Assembly: GCF_012926615.1 (NCBI RefSeq)
Contig: NZ_JABBNU010000002.1
Span: 124,001-188,000, forward strand
Direction: 5' to 3'
DNA from: Marinigracilibium pacificum
GTDB taxonomy: Bacteria > Bacteroidota > Bacteroidia > Cytophagales > Cyclobacteriaceae
Length of the DNA: 64,000 bases
The stretch's first letter is position 1. Each line of letters begins with the position of its first letter. Position numbers and translations under genes: made by a program. Below the pieces are notes generated by a model. It did not search any database and was not told the DNA's origin. It worked only from the letters and a program-made list of their open reading frames with translations. Below, piece by piece: positions 1 through 8,236 of this stretch.

Positions 1-446
1 TCCATTACTCCGGTTTCGGATGATGAAATTGGAACGCTAAAATTTATTTTTTTGGTATTGTTAATGATTTTAATTGCCATTAAGGAAGCTTCCTGACTGT
101 ATTTGTTTGGTGGTAACAACTGTCCGATAGATACTTCAATATTATTTTTGTCTGCTATAGCATCAAGAGTTTGAAGTTTTCTAATATTATCATTTATGGA
201 TGATAACTCATAAAGATGAAAATTTTGAGTGGCTATTCTAATTGTTTGAACCTCATAGCCTGCAAGCGTGAATTTTTCTTTTGCTTTATTCAAAAATTCA
301 ATAGCTCTGTAAAAGGAAGCAGTATCATCAATATTTTCAAGGTTTATCCCAGCAGTAATGGTTCTGATTTTGACTCCAGATTCTGGATATTGAGCAAATA
401 AATTTAAGTAAAGCAGTGAAAGAAGAATAAACAGTGTGTTTTTCAT
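1..446 (-). CDS. DUF711 (UPF0210)-like protein with signal peptide, truncated by window edge
   Basis: The gene starts at the ATG complementary to 444-446 and runs off the left edge, leaving about 148 codons. My reverse translation begins with a hydrophobic signal peptide of about 19 residues ending in LNLFAQ. It is followed by VKIRTITAGINLENI, the N-terminal signature I associate with the DUF711/UPF0210 family. Family members are normally cytosolic and of unknown biochemistry, so an exported version is unusual. No partner gene is visible on the left. The next gene is divergent, 143 bases away. Family assignment rests on the N-terminal motif only; the rest of the protein is outside the window. 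Confidence 0.7.
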   Translation of the reverse strand, partial: MKNTLFILLSLLYLNLFAQYPESGVKIRTITAGINLENIDDTASFYRAIEFLNKAKEKFTLAGYEVQTIRIATQNFHLYELSSINDNIRKLQTLDAIADKNNIEVSIGQLLPPNKYSQEASLMAIKIINNTKKINFSVPISSSETGVM

Positions 447-589
447 GCGTTAATTATGATGGGTATGGAAATAATAATCTAAAATATGAGTGAAACTTAA
501 TTGAATTCTTCTAAAAGTTAAATAAAATAATGGAATTTACATGTAAAATGATATATTAATGAAAGTTAAGGTCGTATCGATATAATGCA

Positions 590-1204
590 ATGAAAGATAT
601 GTATTTTGAAATCACTGGTGGACTATACCTCATTTTGGATATTGATAATCATGAACAGAAATTATTTGATATGGTTAGTTCTGCAATGCTAGGAGGTGTT
701 GATGTTCTCGGGTTAAATATTTCTGGTTTTAAGGGAGATTTATATAAGTTGATAAATAAACTGAATAGTGAAGCAAGTAAATTTGATGTCCCTCTAATAG
801 TTATTGATGAATGGAAAGTGCTGAACGAGGCTCATTTTGATGGAGTTCATCTTTCACAAGGAAATTCAGAATACGAACAATTAATGGGACAGATAGAAGG
901 AGAATTCATCTTGGGAATGAATTGTACAAGACTGAAAGATGTAGAGTTTGCTAGTGAGTTTTTGCTGGATTATATCTCTATAAATGTTAACTCATTAACA
1001 AGGAATAAACTAGATTCAATTAATGAAAATATAGACCGCATTTTGTTTCTGGAAGGCATAAATAATCCGGATGAAATTTGTGACTATCAAGGAATATCTT
1101 TTGATGGTATTATCATTGATTTGGATTGTTTAGATAAAGAGAATATTTTAAAATCCATTGAAAAATATAAAACAGCATTGAGTTCGGTTCTTGAACATTA
1201 CTAA
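590..1204 (+). CDS. Degenerate ThiE/TenI-like TIM-barrel protein
   Basis: The protein has 204 residues, near the usual length of thiamine-phosphate synthase (ThiE). Family-like landmarks appear in order: GGLYLILD near residue 10, GGVDVLGLN near 36, the strand LIVIDEW near 70, FDGVHLSQ near 85, and ILGMNCTRLKDVEFA near 107. ThiE normally has a QLREK-type lysine motif, an NDR motif and a GPIFPT-TK pyrophosphate loop. All three are missing or altered here, so thiamine-phosphate synthase activity is doubtful. No other thi gene is nearby. It stands alone on the plus strand between a divergent DUF711 gene and a sensor kinase. A second ATG lies three codons downstream of the one used. Fold call is moderately secure; function is unknown. 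Confidence 0.6.
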   Translation: MKDMYFEITGGLYLILDIDNHEQKLFDMVSSAMLGGVDVLGLNISGFKGDLYKLINKLNSEASKFDVPLIVIDEWKVLNEAHFDGVHLSQGNSEYEQLMGQIEGEFILGMNCTRLKDVEFASEFLLDYISINVNSLTRNKLDSINENIDRILFLEGINNPDEICDYQGISFDGIIIDLDCLDKENILKSIEKYKTALSSVLEHY

Positions 1205-1304
1205 TTTTGATTGTTTTAGTTGTTTTTCACCCTATCTGCGGGATTGATTTTATTATGTTTCATCACAATTTTGATGCATATTTAATATTGAGAATTCTCA
1301 TAAA

Positions 1305-4283
1305 ATGCGCACTGTACAATTATTGATGTCACGGTTATTTAATCGTGTAAGCACAATTGTGCTATTACTTGTTATTTTTTTGACAGGGCAGGAGATTCTT
1401 ATTGCCCAAAAATTTGATATCAAACACATAGATTATTCCTACGGATTATCAAATAGTCAGGTAACTTCTCTAAAAAATGATCAGTTTGGTTTTATATGGA
1501 TTGGTACACAAGGAGGTGGTGTTTATAGATGGGATGGTGATGAACTTAAACCTCTGTCTGATTCTTTAAAATACCACAATATTATTGATGTTCTTCCCGT
1601 AGGCGATCATGGTATATGGGTGGCAACCTATGATGCTCTCAATCTGGTAAATAAGTTTTCTGAATTTATGATAATGGACTCACTTGTCAATCTACACGAT
1701 GATATGGTAGTTCATTTATATGAAACTGATTCAAGTGTAATAACTTTTTCTCAAAAAGGAAGTATCCATTCAATTTCTAAATCAAACCTGCGACCATTTG
1801 ACAATCTTGTACTTGATAGCTTAGGAAAAAGGGAATATAAAGTATTTCAAACTAATAATGTATTTCATGTTTTTGCAGGGGAACAATATTTTCAGGTAAA
1901 GGATAACGGAGGAAGGTTAATTCTCAATGAATCAATGTCTATTTCTGAGAAGTTTAACCTTGATTATCCGGTATCATATTATTCAATACATAAAGTAAGA
2001 TCTAAATGGTTGGTAAAGGATAAGGGCGTAGTTTATTTTTTTAATCGAGACTTTAAAAATCCTGTTAAAAGAAATATGCCATTGTCGAAATACGCTTTTT
2101 GTATTAATTATTTTAAAGGTTTTTGGTGGGTGAGCAATGCTGATGGGTTATTCAGGCTAAAACTAGATGAAAAAGGATTTGAAGTTGTTGAGAAGCACTT
2201 GTCAACACCATCAAAGCATAGTCTTGTGACAGATAAAAACCAATGGATTGGCGGGTTTAATGGTATTTATGAATTGACATTGCCAAAAATCCAACCTGTA
2301 CAAGATCCTCCATATGGAGTGCCGGGTTACTTTGCCTACACTAAAGTAAATGATAAAATATGGGCTGGAGGTGTCAACACGGGGATTGTTATTTATAATC
2401 AAAAAGGAAATATTGTTGATAGTATCAGATATGAGACTCATAACAGAAATGTAATCAGAGCATTTTTAGATAGAGGAGATTACCTGTTAGTATGTGCGGG
2501 AAATGAAGTTTTAAAGGTTGATAAATACACTCATCAAACTGAGACTTATGAAGGGATTAAAGATTATATTCTAGCTATAGCAGAATCTGAGTCCAAAGAA
2601 TTTACATATTATGGTTCTGCTAAGTCAGGTTTGCTTGTTCAACATAAGAATGAATTCACTTATTACAATGTTGAGGATGGAATGCCAGACAATAGAGTCT
2701 GGGCTTTACTTCCTTTTGATGAAGATGTGGTGATCGGAACCGAAAAAGGAGTTGCATTATTTCATAATGACACTATAACAAAATTAGACCTTGGGAAATC
2801 TTTTGAGGAGGTGCCTGTTACCTCTTTGGCAAGGGTAAATGAAAATGTAATTGCTATTGGCTTTGCTCAGTATGGATTGATATTATACGATCTTAAAACC
2901 AATGAAATCCAGTATTATTTGACTGATAAAAATGGTCTATCATCGAGTTATATTTATTTCTTGAAAATGATAGACGAAGAACTTTGGGTCGGAAGTAGCC
3001 TTGGTACTGATATAATTAATTTTAAGGAATCTGGTATAAATATCTTTCAATTAAGAGATATTGAAAAAGTAGGAGGGGCAGAAACATTTCTGAACGGTAT
3101 AATCGAATTAGAATCTGATATTTGGGTAAGTACAATTGCAGGTACAATATCTGTTCCTAAAGATATTGAAAGGATAGTTAAAAGATCTAAGTCTAACCCT
3201 GTGGTGATAGAAAAGTTAGCATCAATCACAATTAATGACCCTATATATTATACTTCCTTCTTTGATTTATCGGAAAATCAAAAAGTATTTGAATTACCAT
3301 ATAGTCATAACAGTTTGAAAATACTTTTTAATACAGCCGAGTACGAAAAGACACAAACCAGGTTTATGTATCAACTGGAGGGTTATGATCCTGCTCCTAC
3401 TGAGCCAACCAATTATAGATCTGCTGTTTATAAACAATTACCTCCTGGCCAATATACTTTTAAAGTATGGAGATATCCCGTGAGACCTGGTGAGGAAGTA
3501 GAAGCCGCTAGCGTAAAGGTTGTTATCGCCACTCCATTTTACATGACTGATGTTTTTAGAATATTTGCTTTACTAGCTCCAGTAGTCATAATTGTATATT
3601 TGATGTGGCTGAAATCTCAATCAAACATGCAAAAAGCTGTAAATGAGGAAAGGATTAGACAAGAAGCACAAGATGAATTAAGAAAAGAAATGGCTATTGA
3701 TTTTCATGATGAGATGGGAAATCACCTGGCAAAAATTATAAATTTTTCAGGGGTACTCAAAATGAAAGGTCTATCATATGATCAGTTACCAATTGTAAAT
3801 AAAATTGAACGGTCAGCTCAGGAGCTTTTCGTATCAACAAAAGATTTATTATGGTCATTAAAAAAAGGAAATAATAACCTTGAAGAAATATTCTTTCATA
3901 TAAAAGATTTTTCAGACAGACTATACGATAGAACTAACACACAGGTTCGATTAAATAAAAATACGGACGCTAGTCACATTTTATTAAACCCTAAAGCCAG
4001 TCGTGACTTAAGTTTGATTATTAAAGAAGCATTAACAAATATCTATAAGCATGCAGATGCAGAAAATGTATCCCTTGACGTAAATATCAATGGTAAAGAA
4101 TATGCCACGGTGTTAATTAAAGATGATGGAGGCGGGTTTGATTTTGGTGGTCTTAATGGACATAACGGGTTAAAAAATATGCAACAGCGGGCCGTAAGGT
4201 CAGGGTTTGAATTAAATATAAAGAGTGATCCTGGTATTGGGACCAATATCAATATTAAGATAAATAAAGAACAGGATGTTTAA
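1305..4283 (+). CDS. Sensor histidine kinase with beta-propeller (Reg_prop), Y_Y_Y and HisKA_3-type domains
   Basis: This 992-residue membrane sensor has a signal sequence (about residues 1-35). A long periplasmic region carries Reg_prop-like repeats such as FIWIGTQGGGVYRWDG and YGLSNSQVTSL. A Y_Y_Y-like domain sits near 690-735 and one membrane helix near 751-769. The cytoplasmic kinase core has a DFHDEMGNHLA box whose phospho-acceptor is His801. The ATP-binding domain shows an N box EALTNIYKHA near 908, DDGGGFD near 940 and a GLKNMQQRA motif. This architecture senses extracytoplasmic ligands in Bacteroidota. Unlike hybrid SusCD regulators it has no receiver or DNA-binding domain of its own. 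It overlaps the next gene, a LuxR-type regulator, by 8 bases, so the two form one two-component system. The ligand is unknown. Confidence 0.9.
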   Translation: MRTVQLLMSRLFNRVSTIVLLLVIFLTGQEILIAQKFDIKHIDYSYGLSNSQVTSLKNDQFGFIWIGTQGGGVYRWDGDELKPLSDSLKYHNIIDVLPVGDHGIWVATYDALNLVNKFSEFMIMDSLVNLHDDMVVHLYETDSSVITFSQKGSIHSISKSNLRPFDNLVLDSLGKREYKVFQTNNVFHVFAGEQYFQVKDNGGRLILNESMSISEKFNLDYPVSYYSIHKVRSKWLVKDKGVVYFFNRDFKNPVKRNMPLSKYAFCINYFKGFWWVSNADGLFRLKLDEKGFEVVEKHLSTPSKHSLVTDKNQWIGGFNGIYELTLPKIQPVQDPPYGVPGYFAYTKVNDKIWAGGVNTGIVIYNQKGNIVDSIRYETHNRNVIRAFLDRGDYLLVCAGNEVLKVDKYTHQTETYEGIKDYILAIAESESKEFTYYGSAKSGLLVQHKNEFTYYNVEDGMPDNRVWALLPFDEDVVIGTEKGVALFHNDTITKLDLGKSFEEVPVTSLARVNENVIAIGFAQYGLILYDLKTNEIQYYLTDKNGLSSSYIYFLKMIDEELWVGSSLGTDIINFKESGINIFQLRDIEKVGGAETFLNGIIELESDIWVSTIAGTISVPKDIERIVKRSKSNPVVIEKLASITINDPIYYTSFFDLSENQKVFELPYSHNSLKILFNTAEYEKTQTRFMYQLEGYDPAPTEPTNYRSAVYKQLPPGQYTFKVWRYPVRPGEEVEAASVKVVIATPFYMTDVFRIFALLAPVVIIVYLMWLKSQSNMQKAVNEERIRQEAQDELRKEMAIDFHDEMGNHLAKIINFSGVLKMKGLSYDQLPIVNKIERSAQELFVSTKDLLWSLKKGNNNLEEIFFHIKDFSDRLYDRTNTQVRLNKNTDASHILLNPKASRDLSLIIKEALTNIYKHADAENVSLDVNINGKEYATVLIKDDGGGFDFGGLNGHNGLKNMQQRAVRSGFELNIKSDPGIGTNINIKINKEQDV

Positions 4284-4899
4284 GAAGAAGGTTATTATCA
4301 TAGAAGATCAGGAAGATTTAAGGTATAGTTTTGAAGTTATAATTAATGGCTCAGATAAATTTTTTGTTCAGAGTACCTATCCTGATGCTGAAAAAGCGCT
4401 GAAAGATATAACCAGAGTTAAGCCGGATATCGCAATGGTAGATCTTGAACTACCAGGTATGAATGGTATAGAGGCAATTAAACATATCAAAGAGAAAAGT
4501 CCCAAAACAGAATGTGTGATAGTAACAGTATATGAAGATTCAGACCTTGTATTTGAAGGACTAAAAGCTGGAGCCGTTGGTTATATCATCAAAAATGCAA
4601 ACTATCTTGAAATCATAGGTGCTTTAGAAGAGCTGGTAAGAGGAGGGTCTCCAATGAGTTCTCAAATAGCACGAATGGTTATTCAAAATTTTCATATTAA
4701 CCCAAATTCTCCCTTGTCTTCACGAGAAACAGATGTATTGAAATTAATCGCTGAAGGAAAAAGCTATACACAAATTTCCGAAGAACTTTTCATTTCTAAA
4801 GAGACCGCCCGGTCACATATAAAAAATATCTATGTGAAGCTTAACGTCAATTCTAAGTCTGAGGCCATTTCCAAGGCTCGTAAAGATCACCTTATTTGA
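4276..4899 (+). CDS. NarL/FixJ-family response regulator (REC + LuxR HTH)
   Basis: This 207-residue cytoplasmic transcription regulator begins inside the end of the sensor kinase gene (8-base overlap), which indicates translational coupling. The N-terminal receiver domain has the acidic pair in IIIEDQED, the phospho-acceptor Asp56 in VDLELPGMNG, the conserved threonine/serine region VTVYED and a lysine in YIIKNAN. The C-terminal domain (about 145-205) is a LuxR-type helix-turn-helix with LSSRETDVLKLIAEGKSYTQISEEL and a recognition helix around SKETARSHIKNIYVKL. It should be phosphorylated by the upstream kinase. Its closest downstream target candidate is the SusC/SusD operon that follows after a terminator-like hairpin; that link is inferred from position. 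Confidence 0.93.
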   Translation: MFKKKVIIIEDQEDLRYSFEVIINGSDKFFVQSTYPDAEKALKDITRVKPDIAMVDLELPGMNGIEAIKHIKEKSPKTECVIVTVYEDSDLVFEGLKAGAVGYIIKNANYLEIIGALEELVRGGSPMSSQIARMVIQNFHINPNSPLSSRETDVLKLIAEGKSYTQISEELFISKETARSHIKNIYVKLNVNSKSEAISKARKDHLI

Positions 4900-4925
4900 G
4901 TGAAATAATATACTGGTTTTCAATT

Positions 4926-4977
4926 CCCATCCCCCAATATAGGGTATAAAGCTTATAAAATTAGGGGGCAAAGTGGG
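4926..4977 (+). promoter_or_regulatory. Imperfect inverted C/G-tract repeat upstream of the SusC gene
   Basis: In an otherwise AT-rich intergenic region, CCCATCCCCC (4926-4935) faces GGGGGCAAAGTGGG (4964-4977), with about 28 AT-rich bases between. The arms could form an imperfect hairpin or serve as a dyad operator for the adjacent response regulator. No T-run follows, so it does not look like a terminator. Function is inferred only. Confidence 0.3.
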
Positions 4978-5016
4978 TGAAAGAAATTAGCAATACAATG
5001 TTCATTTTTACTTACT

Positions 5017-5054
5017 AGGACCGAGTAGTCAATTTGACTGCCCAGTCCTTTTTG
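5017..5054 (+). terminator. Putative rho-independent terminator after the two-component genes
   Basis: AGGAC (5017-5021) pairs with GTCCT (5045-5049), and AGTCA (5027-5031) pairs with TGACT (5035-5039). The segment between has G-C and wobble pairs. The stem is followed by a run of T. It separates the response regulator from the SusC gene, so the Sus operon probably has its own promoter downstream of or around this hairpin. Confidence 0.55.
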
Positions 5055-5086
5055 TAAGTACTAATTGTAACTAAAACCATTCTTGT

Positions 5087-8000
5087 ATGAAGAAAATCTA
5101 CGTATTGCTAATTGTCCTGTTAGCATCTCTTCCTGGTTTTGCCCAGGATAGAGTAATTACAGGACGTGTGATAGATGATGATACCGGAGAAGCAATTCCG
5201 GGTGTAAATATCATTATCAAGGGAACTGGTACCGGGACAACTACTGATCTTGATGGTCAATATAGTTTGAGGGTATTGAGTAATGAGTCGGTTCTGGTGT
5301 TTTCATTTATTGGTATGCAACCAAAAGAGGAGGTAGTTGGTGTCAGGTCAACTATTGATGTGTCGTTAGCTCCGGATGTACAAACACTTGATGAAGTGGT
5401 TGTTACCGGTGTTGGTATTGAAAGACAATCCAGAGCTTTGGGATATGCTACTCAGACATTAAAAAGTGATGAAATAACTCAGACAGCTAATCCAAATCTA
5501 TTGTCTGGTCTACAAGGTAAAGTGGCTGGTGTCCAGATAAATCAGGCTACCGGATCTCTGGGGGGAGCCAGCAGAATTGTAGTTCGAGGTCCTACATCTT
5601 TAACTAACGGTAACCAGCCTTTATTTGTAATCGATGGTGTTCCTGTTGATAACACTCAACGACAAGGGCAAGGGTCAGATCTTCGTGATGGTGTCTCTTT
5701 TAGTAATACCGGTATAGATTTGAATCCGGATGACATCGAAAGTATGAATGTGTTGAAAGGTCCTTCAGCTGCTGCTTTGTATGGTTCAAGAGCTGCAAAT
5801 GGGGTGATTCTTATTACGACTAAGTCCGGAAAAGGATCCAAAAACAAAATGTCAATAACTGTTAACTCCAGTGCAACATGGGAAACTGTTTTAAAGTATC
5901 CGAGTTTTCAGGAAAAGTATGCGGGTGGTAGCAGAGGTGTTTACAATCCGGAAGGGTTTTTTGGTTGGGGACCAGAATTTGATGGTCAACTAGTTAGAAA
6001 CCCAAATAATGAATGGGAGGGTCAACCAGATTCAATTCCGTTAACTGTTAAAGATCAGTTTATTAAGCAGTTTTTACAGACCGGTAGAACGCTTAATAAT
6101 AATGTTGCTATACAGGGAGGAGATCAGGATCTTAATTATAGACTTTCATTCACCAATGCAAATTCAGAAGGGATAGTACCAAATACTGATCTTAACAGAA
6201 ATACTGTTTCATTAAGAGCGGGAGCTAAATTAGCTAATAATTTCAGGTCTGATTTCTCGGTTACGTATACTGCAACGTCCTCAGATAATTTGCCATTAGC
6301 AGGTTCATCACAACAATCATTTATGTGGCAGGCTCTTTATACTCCAATGGATTTGGATATCTCTCCATGGACAGAGTATGAGGCACCTGATGGTTCCCAG
6401 ATTGAATATGGTTCCGGTTTTTGGAATAACCCATATTGGGTAGCTTATAAAAACACAACATCTCAACGAAGAGATAGAATAAATGGACGAATAATGTTGG
6501 CCTATGAGTTTATGGAAGGGCTGGAATTAGTGACCAGAATTGGTACTGATGTTTATACTGATAACAGAAAATCGAGAACAGCCATTAATACCGTAGGTGA
6601 TACTGATGGAGGCTTCTATGAAGATCAATATAATTATGTTCAAACCAATACTGATGTATTTTTGAATATAAATCAGGATATAACTCAGGACTTTAATGTA
6701 ACTGCTATTGTTGGTTTTAATGATAATAGAAGACGATTAAAAAATATCTTCTCACAGGCAAATGCAATTGTTGTACCTAACCTTTACAATTTTTCGAATA
6801 TTGATGGACAACCAATTTCAGTAAACGATATTACGGAAAGAAGATTGTTTGGGGTTTACGGTGATGTTACAGTTGGATTCCGCAATTGGGCATTCCTAAC
6901 ACTGACAGCAAGAAATGACTGGTCTTCAACTTTACCTGAAGGAAATAACTCGTTCTTTTATCCAGCGGTTAATGGTTCGGTTGTTCTTACAGATGCAATT
7001 CCTGAATTACAAAGTAACTTAGTTTCCTATATTAAATTGAGAGGTAACTGGGGACAGGTAGGTAACGATGCTCAACCATATGTCCTTCAGTCAGTCTATG
7101 CACAAGCTCAGACTTTTGACGGATTATATGATGGTATAAACTTTCCTTTTAGAGGAGTAACCGGATTTAGAGCTGGAAATAGAATTGGGACTCCTGATTT
7201 ACAACCTGAGATTACAACATCATGGGAGATAGGGGCAAACATAGGGTTGTTTGACGATAGACTTACTTTAGACTTTAGTTACTTTAATAGTGAATCAGAA
7301 AACCAGATTTTTAATGTAAATATCGCACCTTCTTCCGGGTATACTTCGGTAACAAGAAATGCCGGATTAATGTCTAATACGGGTATCGAATTATTATTGA
7401 CAGGTACCCCGGTTAGTACAGCTTCAGGATTTAGATGGGATGTGTCATTTAATTACACTCAAATCGATAATGAAGTAAAAGAATTATTTGGTGACCTAGA
7501 ACAATTGAATATTGGTCGTGCTGGTTTCGTAAGTGTATCCTCATTAGCCTATTTAGGTCAATCGTACCCTATTATTTATGGAAGTCCTTATGAGCGAAGT
7601 CCTGATGGGCAAATTGTAGTAAACCCTGCAACAGGTGTGCCGGTAGCAGACCAACCACAGCCTGTGGCATCTGTTTTACCTGATTGGAACATGGGAATAA
7701 GAAATAACTTTTCTTATAAGGGGATTGATTTAAGCCTTTTGTTTGAAATACGAAAAGGTGGTCAGATTTATTCTGCATCAGTTGCTCACTGGAGATTAAA
7801 TGGATTTGCAGAAGAAACACTGAAAGGCAGAGAATCAGGACTTGTTTTTGAAGGAGTAAATAAGGTTGTTGGTGAAAATGGAGAGGTGTCATATGTTGAA
7901 AATACCACTGTCGTTGATAACCAGTCATTTTGGCAAGGCTTAGGATTGTTCAGAGATACCGAAGCAGGACTTATTGATGCATCTTTCTTAAAGTTAAGAG

Positions 8001-8221
8001 AAGTATCGCTTGGTTATAACCTTCCTAAATCACTATTGAGTAAGACTCCTTTTGGGCAAATATATGTCTCCGTTGTAGGAAGAAACTTGTGGATGGTAAC
8101 TCCAAATCCCTACATAGATCCTGAAGTAAGTATGTTTGGTGCTGCAGATAATACAGGGTATGAATTTGCCACTATTCCAACTACAAAAAGCTGGGGATTT
8201 AATCTCAAGTTTGGATTTTAA
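5087..8221 (+). CDS. SusC/RagA-family TonB-dependent outer-membrane receptor
   Basis: The protein has 1044 residues, the normal length of SusC-type receptors. It has a signal peptide ending at GFAQ (about residue 20). A carboxypeptidase-regulatory-like domain follows (VITGRVIDDDTGEAIPGVNI, about 23-105), then the LDEVVVTGVG segment typical of SusC. A plug domain contains SRIVVRGPTSL, LFVIDGVPVDN and MNVLKGPSAAALYGSRAANG. The rest is a 22-strand-type beta barrel ending in an aromatic residue (WGFNLKFGF). It works with the SusD-like lipoprotein 15 bases downstream to bind and import a macromolecular ligand in a TonB/ExbBD-dependent way. No glycoside hydrolase, sulfatase or peptidase sits in the operon, so the substrate cannot be deduced. 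Confidence 0.96.
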   Translation: MKKIYVLLIVLLASLPGFAQDRVITGRVIDDDTGEAIPGVNIIIKGTGTGTTTDLDGQYSLRVLSNESVLVFSFIGMQPKEEVVGVRSTIDVSLAPDVQTLDEVVVTGVGIERQSRALGYATQTLKSDEITQTANPNLLSGLQGKVAGVQINQATGSLGGASRIVVRGPTSLTNGNQPLFVIDGVPVDNTQRQGQGSDLRDGVSFSNTGIDLNPDDIESMNVLKGPSAAALYGSRAANGVILITTKSGKGSKNKMSITVNSSATWETVLKYPSFQEKYAGGSRGVYNPEGFFGWGPEFDGQLVRNPNNEWEGQPDSIPLTVKDQFIKQFLQTGRTLNNNVAIQGGDQDLNYRLSFTNANSEGIVPNTDLNRNTVSLRAGAKLANNFRSDFSVTYTATSSDNLPLAGSSQQSFMWQALYTPMDLDISPWTEYEAPDGSQIEYGSGFWNNPYWVAYKNTTSQRRDRINGRIMLAYEFMEGLELVTRIGTDVYTDNRKSRTAINTVGDTDGGFYEDQYNYVQTNTDVFLNINQDITQDFNVTAIVGFNDNRRRLKNIFSQANAIVVPNLYNFSNIDGQPISVNDITERRLFGVYGDVTVGFRNWAFLTLTARNDWSSTLPEGNNSFFYPAVNGSVVLTDAIPELQSNLVSYIKLRGNWGQVGNDAQPYVLQSVYAQAQTFDGLYDGINFPFRGVTGFRAGNRIGTPDLQPEITTSWEIGANIGLFDDRLTLDFSYFNSESENQIFNVNIAPSSGYTSVTRNAGLMSNTGIELLLTGTPVSTASGFRWDVSFNYTQIDNEVKELFGDLEQLNIGRAGFVSVSSLAYLGQSYPIIYGSPYERSPDGQIVVNPATGVPVADQPQPVASVLPDWNMGIRNNFSYKGIDLSLLFEIRKGGQIYSASVAHWRLNGFAEETLKGRESGLVFEGVNKVVGENGEVSYVENTTVVDNQSFWQGLGLFRDTEAGLIDASFLKLREVSLGYNLPKSLLSKTPFGQIYVSVVGRNLWMVTPNPYIDPEVSMFGAADNTGYEFATIPTTKSWGFNLKFGF

Positions 8222-8236
8222 TATAAATAATTCGAC

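Noticed and set aside
7572-7928. A 118-codon minus-strand frame inside the SusC gene
   Set aside because: Coding shadow of the SusC barrel region. No start or signal and no family.
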